Origin: a virus
Virus record (IMG/VR): IMGVR_UViG_3300023301_000127
Coordinates: 1 to 22,032 of that record
Reading direction: 5' to 3' (one strand)
DNA length: 22,032 bases
Under the pieces are notes generated by a model that ran no database searches, was not told where the DNA came from, and worked only from the letters and a program-made list of their open reading frames with translations. Position 1 is the first letter of the stretch. Every line of letters begins with the position of its first letter. The position numbers and the translations under genes were made by a program. This document shows positions 14,797-21,091 of this stretch, in pieces.

Positions 14797-14861
14797 AGAT
14801 CCTAATCATTATTCCTCTAATGAGGCGAATAGGCTATAAATCTATTCTATATGTTATATAA

Positions 14862-15101
14862 TTATTTAATAATACCAGCCATATATTGTAATCGTTCTTG
14901 TAATTCATTTATTTTTATAATATCATTATAATCACCCATAGTTAATGTTTGACCAGATGTACTTAATGATATTGCATTTTCTGCTACTTTATGTAAATCC
15001 ATATCTGTTTTAGCATCCTCTCTAGCAGCATATTCTAATAATCGAATAAACAAAGGAATATCTATTGATATTTTATCTGACGAGTTGTAGTTATTATCCA
15101 T
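14862..15101 (-). CDS. Small conserved T4-like phage protein
   Basis: This 79-residue protein contains IDIPLFIRLLEYAREDAKTD-like sequence (actual: FIRLLEYAAREDAKTDMDLH) and GQTLTMGDYNDIIKI. I associate these with a widespread short protein of marine T4-like phages whose function is unknown. It is helical and mildly acidic, with no membrane segment. It ends a run of closely spaced genes (22 bases after the upstream gene) and is followed by the structured 176-base gap. ATATTTATAACC lies directly before its ATG. Confidence 0.78.
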   Translation of the reverse strand: MDNNYNSSDKISIDIPLFIRLLEYAAREDAKTDMDLHKVAENAISLSTSGQTLTMGDYNDIIKINELQERLQYMAGIIK

Positions 15102-15123
15102 GGTTATAAATATAATAAAAAAA

Positions 15124-16593
15124 TTATGACACCTTTAAAAAGGCAGAACTTATTTTTGTTGATGAAGAAGCATATCTAATTAAATCGGATATAAATTCAT
15201 CTTGTTTGGCAATGTTTGTTTTAACAATATCTCCTAATTTAATTGATAAATATTTAGAAACTTTCCAATCCATGTCCTTTGAATTAAATAAATTAATAAA
15301 TTCTTCATCCGATATGGGTTCTACAATTTTATTATAAATATCCATAAAATCCTTAATTATATTTTCAGGATTATTTGATTCAAAAGATGATTTAGTTTCT
15401 TGTGTTGATGGTAATGGAGGTAAATTATTTAATTTTAAAGCATCATTTATAGCACCCATCCCTACTTTACCGTGAGATGCTGTTTTGCCTTGAATTTCTC
15501 CAGCAAAATTAGTTGTAAAATTAAATGTTCTAAAAGCAACTACACCATCATTATATTTTATTCTAGCTTCTTTACTTTTATTTGATGATATTACTTCTTC
15601 AAATGTGTATCCTTCAACATCTTCTTTAGATATATTATATAATGATAATTCAGGAGTACCACTTATTTTCTTTAAGGATACACCAATTAATTTTCCACTG
15701 GATAATAAATCTATAATAGTATTATTTAATTCATCTAATTTAATGGGAAAATTAATCCCTTTTATGGATGTATCAACTAACCAAATATCAGCAGGATTCC
15801 ATTTATCTGGTTGCATTAATATTTCTTGTTTCTTTGATGCTGTTTTATATGAATTGTAAATATTATTTACAAATTTAGATCCTCTATGAAATTCAAAATT
15901 TGAATTAGGGTAGGAAGAAAGCAAAGCATTTGCAGTATTTATAAAAGTAGGGATCCATGATTCATTTTGTAAAAATGACTTCATTTCTTCTATTGATGAC
16001 GTTACATCAACAAATTTAACAGCATCCTCAATATTTTTATCTGTTATATCTTCCTTACTAATAGAACCTGATTTAATTTTATAAGCAATAGCATTAATAA
16101 CGCATTGAGTTGATTCTTGAATTGATGTATTTAATGATCCTCCTCCACTTCCTTTACCACTACCAAATTCATTAGTTTTTTTAAAGTGTGATAAACTATG
16201 TTTATTCCCCTCAATATCAACTAATATTTGATTTCCACCACCTAAAGATTTATATTTTTTATTCTTTAATAATTCTATAGCATCGGAGGATGATTTTATA
16301 TCTATTTTAATTTTAGATCCATCAATTAATTCAAATTCTTCTCCCTGTAATATTTTTTCTAAAAATTTTTCACCTCTATCTTGATATTGCCCATTAAATT
16401 CTGATTGTTTAGAGAATGGTTTTTCTAACTGAGTAGGGGATAAATTCACTTCGGTAATTTCTTCAGCATCATCAATACCTAATTCATTTAATATTTCATT
16501 AAGTATATTAACTTTTTTAGGATCATTGATATTAACAACTCCATCATAACATCTATAAGACCATTCTAATAATATTTTATCTAAAGTAATCAT
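15124..16593 (-). CDS. Putative packaged nuclease-like protein with leader
   Basis: This 489-residue protein begins MITLDKILLEWSYRC, a leader-like peptide with LLE|W as the candidate gp21 site. A glycine-rich loop, FGSGKGSGGGSLNTS (143-157), precedes a helical ESTQCVINAIAYKIK block. KWNPADIWLVD (264-274) followed by KLIGVSLKK (301-309) resembles the D...(E/S)xK arrangement of PD-(D/E)XK nucleases, with Asp269 and Lys308 as candidate active-site residues and Ser replacing the usual acid. HGKVGMGAINDALKLN lies near 375-390. I have seen similar SGGG...WNPADIW proteins in T4-like phages annotated only as hypothetical or structural, so nuclease activity is inference. Its ATG overlaps the upstream stop (TAATG). 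Confidence 0.7.
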   Translation of the reverse strand: MITLDKILLEWSYRCYDGVVNINDPKKVNILNEILNELGIDDAEEITEVNLSPTQLEKPFSKQSEFNGQYQDRGEKFLEKILQGEEFELIDGSKIKIDIKSSSDAIELLKNKKYKSLGGGNQILVDIEGNKHSLSHFKKTNEFGSGKGSGGGSLNTSIQESTQCVINAIAYKIKSGSISKEDITDKNIEDAVKFVDVTSSIEEMKSFLQNESWIPTFINTANALLSSYPNSNFEFHRGSKFVNNIYNSYKTASKKQEILMQPDKWNPADIWLVDTSIKGINFPIKLDELNNTIIDLLSSGKLIGVSLKKISGTPELSLYNISKEDVEGYTFEEVISSNKSKEARIKYNDGVVAFRTFNFTTNFAGEIQGKTASHGKVGMGAINDALKLNNLPPLPSTQETKSSFESNNPENIIKDFMDIYNKIVEPISDEEFINLFNSKDMDWKVSKYLSIKLGDIVKTNIAKQDEFISDLIRYASSSTKISSAFLKVS

Positions 16594-17078
16594 TATATTT
16601 CTTTTTCAGGAATTTCTTCTTTAGCAGGAACTTTAACATTAATTAAATCATCTCCTAATTCTTTATCTTTATCCTTCACTTCATTTTTAACCTCTGTAGG
16701 AGCATAATTAAGTTCTAAAAGGGAGGTAATGGCATCTGATGCTCTTTCTAGTTCACCTAGGTTAAGTGTATAATATTTTCTACCTGATATTTTGACCATG
16801 AATTCATCTTTACCTAAATAGTAAATATAAAACATTTGTGAATTTATTAAATCAATTTTAAAGGTTGTTGGTTTGGGGGAAACAATTTCTATATGAGAAA
16901 TATACCGTCCAAATGAAGGGGACATAAGTTCTTCTAATATCTTTTTCAAACCAGGAAATCGATATACTAAATACATCGACTTATCTGATTTACGTTGTTG
17001 TTCTTCTTGTTCTTTTAATGCTTTTTGAACGGCAACTCTAATATATTTTTCTAATAATAATTTTTTCATATTTACCAA
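16593..17078 (-). CDS. Putative internal/structural protein with leader-like N-terminus
   Basis: This 161-residue protein has two possible starts. The ATG at 17078 overlaps the upstream gene by 7 bases; the ATG at 17069 lies two bases after the upstream stop and gives MKKLLLEKYIRVAVQKALKE, which fits the leader pattern (LLLE|K) better. The central part (about 35-115) alternates strands, for example YISHIEIVSPKPTTFKIDLI and KDEFMVKISGRKYYTLNLGE. The C-terminal 45 residues are acidic and low-complexity, ending PAKEEIPEKEI. No catalytic motif is seen. It belongs to the tightly packed block with the 17072-17491 gene and the putative nuclease. Function is unknown. Confidence 0.75.
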   Translation of the reverse strand: MVNMKKLLLEKYIRVAVQKALKEQEEQQRKSDKSMYLVYRFPGLKKILEELMSPSFGRYISHIEIVSPKPTTFKIDLINSQMFYIYYLGKDEFMVKISGRKYYTLNLGELERASDAITSLLELNYAPTEVKNEVKDKDKELGDDLINVKVPAKEEIPEKEI

Positions 17079-17491
17079 GCTTTACAAGACCAATAATTTG
17101 CTTTCCATTTAGGTCCTGGGTTTTTGCAATTGTGTCTTTTTCTATAAGCACTTCTACGTTTTGGATTATTTACTTTAATATGCATTCTTTTACCTTTAGC
17201 TGATTTACCACCAAATCCAAAATTTACTTTAATAATTTTACCTTTATCATTTTTAACATATACTTTAAATTTCTTAATATCACCTTGCATTGGTTTATTA
17301 AGAGTTACTGTACGTCCCTGATATTTAGCTTCATTTAAGTTATTATCTTGTTGAAGTTGAGCTAATTCATATAGAAATTCCTCAATCTTGTTTTCACAAA
17401 CATCGAATGTTTCTTCTAAATTAATTTTAACGATTTTTTCCTCTTTAGAATATAATCCTCGTTCAAAAAGAATATCAATTAATTTAATCAT
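17072..17491 (-). CDS. DUF5872-like basic protein behind a cleavable leader
   Basis: This 139-residue protein has two parts. Residues 1-54 are acidic and helical, starting MIKLIDILFE and ending in NNLNE. Residues 55-139 are strongly basic (AKYQGRTVTLNKPMQGDIKK, FGFGGKSAKGKRMHIKVNNP, RHNCKNPGPKWKANYWSCKA). The basic part resembles a short conserved phage domain with an RHNC...NPGPxxKAxYWSCxxW ending, which I believe corresponds to DUF5872. The two cysteines could bind metal or form a disulfide. LNE|A at 52-55 lies exactly at the acidic/basic boundary, so gp21 could remove the front half and leave a DNA-binding-type internal protein. Processing is inference; the boundary and motifs are visible. 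Confidence 0.8.
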   Translation of the reverse strand: MIKLIDILFERGLYSKEEKIVKINLEETFDVCENKIEEFLYELAQLQQDNNLNEAKYQGRTVTLNKPMQGDIKKFKVYVKNDKGKIIKVNFGFGGKSAKGKRMHIKVNNPKRRSAYRKRHNCKNPGPKWKANYWSCKAW

Positions 17492-17499
17492 TATTAGTT

Positions 17500-17928
17500 T
17501 TAATTTTCTTTTTTAGCAGGTTCTGCTTCTACTTTTTCTTCTTCTTTTTTAATTGGTTTTTTACCTTCTTTTTTAGCAGCAGGTTCAATCATACCCATCA
17601 ATTCTTTAATTTTTTGGGTTTCAGATTTGATTTTTTCTTCAACTATGCTAATTTGATTTCCTAATGTTTCTGATAGTTTTGATGATGCATCTTTAATTTT
17701 TGAATACTCATTCATATATTTTTGCATATGAGAATATTCAGCTATTAATGATTCTTCACCTCCCTCATTCATTGTAAGTTGACTTACAGATTCTTGCATT
17801 TTTTTCAAACCTGCTAATTCTTTTTTAAGATGTACTAATTTTCCACCACTTTTAGGTAATTCTGATTTTTTCTCTTTAGCCTCAGAAATTACTTGTTGAA
17901 TAATTTGTTTTATTTCGTTGATTTTCAT
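17500..17928 (-). CDS. Coiled-coil prohead-core-like protein
   Basis: This 142-residue protein starts MKINEIKQIIQQVISEAKEK, with ISE|A near residue 16 as a candidate gp21 site. A long coiled coil follows (about 25-115, for example KKELAGLKKMQESVSQLTMN and GNQISIVEEKIKSETQKIKE). A Lys/Glu/Ala/Pro-rich tail ends PAKKEN. The composition resembles scaffold or internal head proteins, and it lies 8 bases before the DUF5872-like gene. An AAATATTTATACAC stretch lies about 25 bases before the ATG, in a 67-base gap, so transcription of the downstream block may restart here. No enzymatic motif is seen. Confidence 0.75.
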   Translation of the reverse strand: MKINEIKQIIQQVISEAKEKKSELPKSGGKLVHLKKELAGLKKMQESVSQLTMNEGGEESLIAEYSHMQKYMNEYSKIKDASSKLSETLGNQISIVEEKIKSETQKIKELMGMIEPAAKKEGKKPIKKEEEKVEAEPAKKEN

Positions 17929-17952
17929 AATTAATAATTTTTGTTTATGTGT

Positions 17953-17960
17953 ATAAATAT
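17953..17960 (-). promoter_or_regulatory. ATATTTAT box upstream of the coiled-coil gene
   Basis: The coding strand reads AAATATTTATACACA, 25 bases before the ATG at 17928. This is the same spacing as the box before gp17 and close to that before gp20 (22 bases). Confidence 0.22.
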
Positions 17961-17995
17961 TTATTTTTTCTTATTTCTTGATAAAAGATATTCTA

Positions 17996-18136
17996 TTACC
18001 CTTGTCCCCTACTTAATTTAATATAGTTGGTTGAGTGTTTTAATTTGGATGATTTTGTTTTTGTATGTATACCTTTTCTGCGTACTTTTGAATGTTTTTG
18101 AAAAGTTTTTATTGTTTGGGTTTTTGCTTTAGCCAT
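17996..18136 (-). CDS. Small very basic conserved protein (46 residues)
   Basis: The minus strand from ATG 18136 to TAA 17996 encodes 46 residues starting MAKAKTQTIKTFQKHSKVRR and ending KLSRGQG. Lys and Arg make up roughly a third of it. The pattern VRRKGIHTKTKSSKLK...Y...RGQG resembles tiny basic proteins I recall from other phages, where they are unnamed. It may bind nucleic acid or be an internal protein. It is 5 bases downstream of the stop of the next small gene, in the same orientation, which supports it being real. It is too short to be obvious in a length-filtered gene search. Confidence 0.65.
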   Translation of the reverse strand: MAKAKTQTIKTFQKHSKVRRKGIHTKTKSSKLKHSTNYIKLSRGQG

Positions 18137-18141
18137 TGTTT

Positions 18142-18303
18142 TTATTTATATTTTAAATAATCTTTTAATTGATTTAATATTTTAATTTGGGATTTATAAT
18201 TTTCAGCATTATTGAATTGGGTTTGAAGATATATTCTATCACCTTGATCAATTTTAATAATAAATTTATTGAAAATATCTTTTATTGTTTCTGGTGTAAT
18301 CAT
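18142..18303 (-). CDS. Small hypothetical protein (53 residues)
   Basis: The minus strand from ATG 18303 to TAA 18142 encodes 53 residues starting MITPETIKDIFNKFIIKIDQ and ending LKDYLKYK. It is helical and mixed-charge with no membrane segment or motif. It fills the gap between the 12-repeat LRR-like gene (53 bases upstream) and the 46-residue basic gene (5 bases downstream). Frame, orientation and tight packing support it. Function is unknown. Confidence 0.58.
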   Translation of the reverse strand: MITPETIKDIFNKFIIKIDQGDRIYLQTQFNNAENYKSQIKILNQLKDYLKYK

Positions 18304-18356
18304 TTTTTATTTTAATTTTAAAATATTTGATATAAATTGTTTTTTATATTTTATCA

Positions 18357-19310
18357 TTATATAAATATGTTACCTTTAACACCAGGAACCATTGTTTTAA
18401 TTTGTTCTATAGTGTTGTTTTTTGATAATGAGGTATTTTGTAAATAAAGCTCACCTCCAACAGTTAATCCTTGTGGTAATGAGGTTATTGGGGTACCCTG
18501 TAAATTAAGATCACCTCCAACAGTTAATCCTTGTGGTAATGAGGTGATTGGGGTATTTTCTAAATCAAGATAACCTCCAACAGTTAATCCTTGTGGTAAT
18601 GAGGTGATTGGGGTAGTATATAAATTAAGATTACCTCTAACCTTTAATCCTTGTGGTAATGATGTTATAGGTGTATTTCCTAAATAAAGATCACCTCCAA
18701 CCTTTAAATCTTGTGGTAATGATGTTATTAGGGTACTAGTTAAACCAAGATTACCTCCAACAGTTAATCCTTGTGGTAATGAGGTTATTTTGGTATTATA
18801 TAAATCAAGACCACCTCCAACAGTTAATCCTTGTGGTAATGAGGTGATTGGGGTATTTTCTAAATTAAGATTACCTCCAACAGTTAATCCTTGTGGTAAT
18901 GAGGTTATTGGAATATCAGATAAATTAAGATTACCTCTAACCTTTAATCCTTGTGGTAATGAGGTGATTGGGGTATTAAATAAATAAAGATTACCTCCAA
19001 CAGTTAATCCTTGTGGTAATGAGGTGATTGGGGTATTTTCTAAATCAAGATAACCTCCAACCTTTAAATCTTGTGGTAATGAGGTTATTGGGGTACTCTG
19101 TAAATTAAGATTACCTTCAACATTTAATCCTTGTGGTAATGAGGTTATTGGGGTACCTTTTAAATAAAGATCACCTTTACCTCCATCCTTTATATATTGT
19201 TGAATTTTTTTCTGTGTTGCAATTAAATAGTTTTTTTGACGTTCCTCAGGGGAACGCCTTGAAATAAGAATCGATTCTTGTTCTATAAGGAGATCTAATA
19301 GTTTTATCAT
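18357..19310 (-). CDS. 12-repeat LRR-like protein with prohead-targeting-type leader
   Basis: This 317-residue protein starts MIKLLDLLIEQESILISRRS, the shared leader (candidate cut LIE|Q). KKIQQYIKDGGKGDL follows, then twelve 20-residue repeats of the type ITSLPQGLTVGGNLYLxNTP and the same NTSLSKNNTIEQIKTM...GVKG cap as the genes 15 kb away. Within repeats, xLxL positions and LP turns are fixed while the residue before L-x-L (N, Y, D, G, E) and the three before the next I (ENT, FNT, QST, TST) vary. That is the pattern of a solenoid with a variable exposed face. Leader, repeat and cap DNA are nearly identical to those at 2039-3154, so exchange between the loci is recent. It overlaps the upstream GAF-like gene by four bases (ATGA). 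Ligand or target is unknown. Confidence 0.86.
   Translation of the reverse strand: MIKLLDLLIEQESILISRRSPEERQKNYLIATQKKIQQYIKDGGKGDLYLKGTPITSLPQGLNVEGNLNLQSTPITSLPQDLKVGGYLDLENTPITSLPQGLTVGGNLYLFNTPITSLPQGLKVRGNLNLSDIPITSLPQGLTVGGNLNLENTPITSLPQGLTVGGGLDLYNTKITSLPQGLTVGGNLGLTSTLITSLPQDLKVGGDLYLGNTPITSLPQGLKVRGNLNLYTTPITSLPQGLTVGGYLDLENTPITSLPQGLTVGGDLNLQGTPITSLPQGLTVGGELYLQNTSLSKNNTIEQIKTMVPGVKGNIFI
18428..19176 (-). repeat. 60-bp tandem repeats, array 4 (twelve units)
   Basis: Twelve in-register 60-bp units with the ccttgtggtaatga anchor. Variation is concentrated in a short window of each unit just after the ATT/GTA junction, which encodes the variable face of the solenoid. Confidence 0.94.
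19219..19310 (-). repeat. Leader dispersed repeat, copy 3 (92 bp)
   Basis: Third copy of the leader DNA, about 16-17 kb from the other two. It carries the CGTTCC/GGAACG hairpin (19240-19256) and the AAGAATCGATTCTT palindrome (19266-19279). Confidence 0.9.
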
Positions 19311-19924
19311 TTTTGTAGAAATGTATTTAAAGCTCCTCCTATAGATGCAGCTTCTATTAATAAATCATTTATAATAGAAATATCTAAGTTTTTCTTAGAT
19401 TTAACATAGTCTAAACCTAGTATAGCAATAAATCTACCCTCTAAATTTCTTATAGAAAATAAATAAGTACTTTTACAATTGTTTCCCTCACCTATATATT
19501 TTAAACCATAAGTACATATTTTTGAATCTTTATAATCGGGAATAATAATATTATTTTCCTTAAGTAATTGATTAATTGATTGACTGAATAAACTTACAGG
19601 AATATTAGAAAATGAAGATTGTATGGATGAAATATCAGGAGATACTAATTCATATATAATACTAAATTTCTGAATTGATTTACCTGTTGGATAAAAATTT
19701 CCACCATTATGGAATTGTGAAATAAATATTCTATCAGCTTTAGTATAATTTTTAATTTCATCTAATCTATTATAAATTAAATTACTATTATTAATAGTTT
19801 CTACAAGAGTATCTTTTTTATTTTCTTTATATTTGTTGATTTTATTGCTTAGTAGGATTATTAAAATAGGCCCTATTATTCCGGTAATAAAAGCAGTAAT
19901 AAGGGGTATTGGAAAAAACTCCAT
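19307..19924 (-). CDS. Membrane-anchored GAF-like protein
   Basis: This 205-residue protein has one N-terminal membrane segment (about 7-26: PLITAFITGIIGPILIILLS), a short basic linker, then a soluble domain. Its sequence ADRIFISQFHNGGNFYPTG (about 63-81) and later LFSIRNLEGRFIAILGLDYV (about 150-169) resemble GAF-type sensory domains; the HNGGNFYPTG motif recurs in phage proteins I recall as unnamed. The soluble part should face the cytoplasm. No kinase or cyclase domain is attached, so if it senses a ligand it must act through a partner. It overlaps the start of the LRR-like gene by four bases. An ATATTTATGATT stretch lies 41 bases before the ATG. Confidence 0.75.
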   Translation of the reverse strand: MEFFPIPLITAFITGIIGPILIILLSNKINKYKENKKDTLVETINNSNLIYNRLDEIKNYTKADRIFISQFHNGGNFYPTGKSIQKFSIIYELVSPDISSIQSSFSNIPVSLFSQSINQLLKENNIIIPDYKDSKICTYGLKYIGEGNNCKSTYLFSIRNLEGRFIAILGLDYVKSKKNLDISIINDLLIEAASIGGALNTFLQK

Positions 19925-19971
19925 ATAATATATTATAAATTATTTCTAAAAGTAAATACTAATCATAAATA

Positions 19972-20556
19972 TTATAGATTATGAATTTCCTTAAGGTATT
20001 TGATATATCCAGATATTTCTTCTATATTTGAATTTTTATCAATATTACCCCCTGACCATTTTTCAATATCTCCTGCTTCAGTAATGAAAGATTCACTATT
20101 ATTGTTTAAGGCTAATTCCAGCATTAAATCTTCTAATTCTTTAATGTAAATAATAACACCTTTTTGGATGATGTTTTGTTCATATTCTTTATATTTACCT
20201 TGAATTTTTAAATTAGATTCAAATTCAATAACACAATTAAAACACATTTTATGCATGAAATACATTTTTCTATTTAAATCAAAATCTTTTATTGATTTTT
20301 TACAATTAGGACATATTAAAGGTAATTGGAGGATTTTTTTAATTTCATCTAATTTAGATATAGTTTGTTTAATACCACTTTTAATAGTCCAATTTTTATT
20401 ATTTTCTTCCCAAACATCACCTTCATTATGTTCAATATATTTTTTAACATATCCTATTTGTACTCCTGTTTTTGCATTATAATCTTTAGTAATAATGTTC
20501 CTCATTCGGGAAACATCTTTGGTTTTAAAATCCTTTATTAATTTTGATTCAGACAT
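19972..20556 (-). CDS. Zinc-ribbon-containing conserved phage protein
   Basis: This 194-residue protein has an N-terminal block (LIKDFKTKDVSRMRNIITKD, then GYVKKYIEHNEGDVWEENNK and WTIKSGIKQ). I associate this with a conserved T4-like phage family of unknown function. A four-cysteine zinc site follows: CPNC (82-85) and CFNC (105-108) with a 19-residue spacing. The C-terminal half is helical with FITE|AG near 157, a possible gp21 site by chance. The zinc ribbon suggests nucleic-acid or protein contact. It begins seven bases after the HAD gene's stop, so the two are probably co-transcribed. Confidence 0.8.
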   Translation of the reverse strand: MSESKLIKDFKTKDVSRMRNIITKDYNAKTGVQIGYVKKYIEHNEGDVWEENNKNWTIKSGIKQTISKLDEIKKILQLPLICPNCKKSIKDFDLNRKMYFMHKMCFNCVIEFESNLKIQGKYKEYEQNIIQKGVIIYIKELEDLMLELALNNNSESFITEAGDIEKWSGGNIDKNSNIEEISGYIKYLKEIHNL

Positions 20557-20563
20557 AACTTTA

Positions 20564-21073
20564 TTATATTCCTAATTTCTCTAATTGTTTGATTGTATCT
20601 TCTGATGATGAATGGAGAATTCCTATACCACCAGCATCTTTCCATCTTTGTATATTATCTGCTCTATCATCTATTAATACAGAATTAGGAGAAGCATATT
20701 CTTGTTTAAGATTTGCGGGGGTTAATATTAAATTAAATCCAGGAATGTTGATTTCCACCCACATTTGTTTTCCTATTTTTGATGATTTGTCTCTTGAAGG
20801 GGCTGATAGTATATTTGGTTTATACTTTTTAATATAATTCCATAATTGTTTCCCATCAGGCATCCAATGTAAATTTTTCCAAAAGTCAACACCCTTATCC
20901 GTTATTGGTTGCCAGAAATTCTTATCACCTTTAACATTATTCCCTTTAATATTTTTCCCTGTTAATTCTTCATAACCACGTTCAAAATCTACTAATACTG
21001 AATCTAAATCACAATATATTTCATACTTCATTTTTGATGATTTTTCTTTTAAAAGGGAGATTAGTTTTATCAT
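20564..21073 (-). CDS. HAD-family 5'-nucleotidase-like phosphatase behind a leader peptide
   Basis: This 169-residue protein carries HAD motifs: motif I CDLDSVLVDF with nucleophile Asp22 and acid Asp24, a motif II-type Ser in ILSAPSRDK (about 93-101), and motif IV VLIDDRADN (Asp135/136). The arrangement fits the cytosolic 5'(3')-deoxyribonucleotidase (NT5C) family, releasing phosphate from nucleoside monophosphates. The family normally starts at about the MKYEIYCDLD methionine (residue 15). Here 14 residues, MIKLISLLKEKSSK, precede it and match the leaders of the LRR-like and DUF5872-like proteins, with LKE|K as candidate cut. The internal Met15 is an alternative start, but the leader match favours 21073. 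A TATAAATA sequence lies about 20 bases upstream (near 21094-21101). Confidence 0.85.
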   Translation of the reverse strand: MIKLISLLKEKSSKMKYEIYCDLDSVLVDFERGYEELTGKNIKGNNVKGDKNFWQPITDKGVDFWKNLHWMPDGKQLWNYIKKYKPNILSAPSRDKSSKIGKQMWVEINIPGFNLILTPANLKQEYASPNSVLIDDRADNIQRWKDAGGIGILHSSSEDTIKQLEKLGI

Positions 21074-21091
21074 TATATTTTATAATGAATG

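Noticed and set aside
14760-14860. tRNA gene
   Set aside because: The gap contains hairpins, but no T-loop GTTCGAATC-type sequence or cloverleaf can be formed on either strand.
18143-18150. T4-type late promoter TATAAATA before the 46-residue gene
   Set aside because: It lies inside the 3' end of the upstream small gene and only 7 bases before the next start, so a transcript would begin after or at the start codon.
18428-19176. CRISPR-like regular repeats
   Set aside because: The period is exactly 60 bases with no distinct spacers, and the repeats are in-frame codons of a single long protein.
19972-20556. ITE|AG in the zinc-ribbon protein as another gp21 substrate site
   Set aside because: (L/I)xE occurs several times by chance in a protein of this size, and this one is not near the N-terminus or at a domain boundary.
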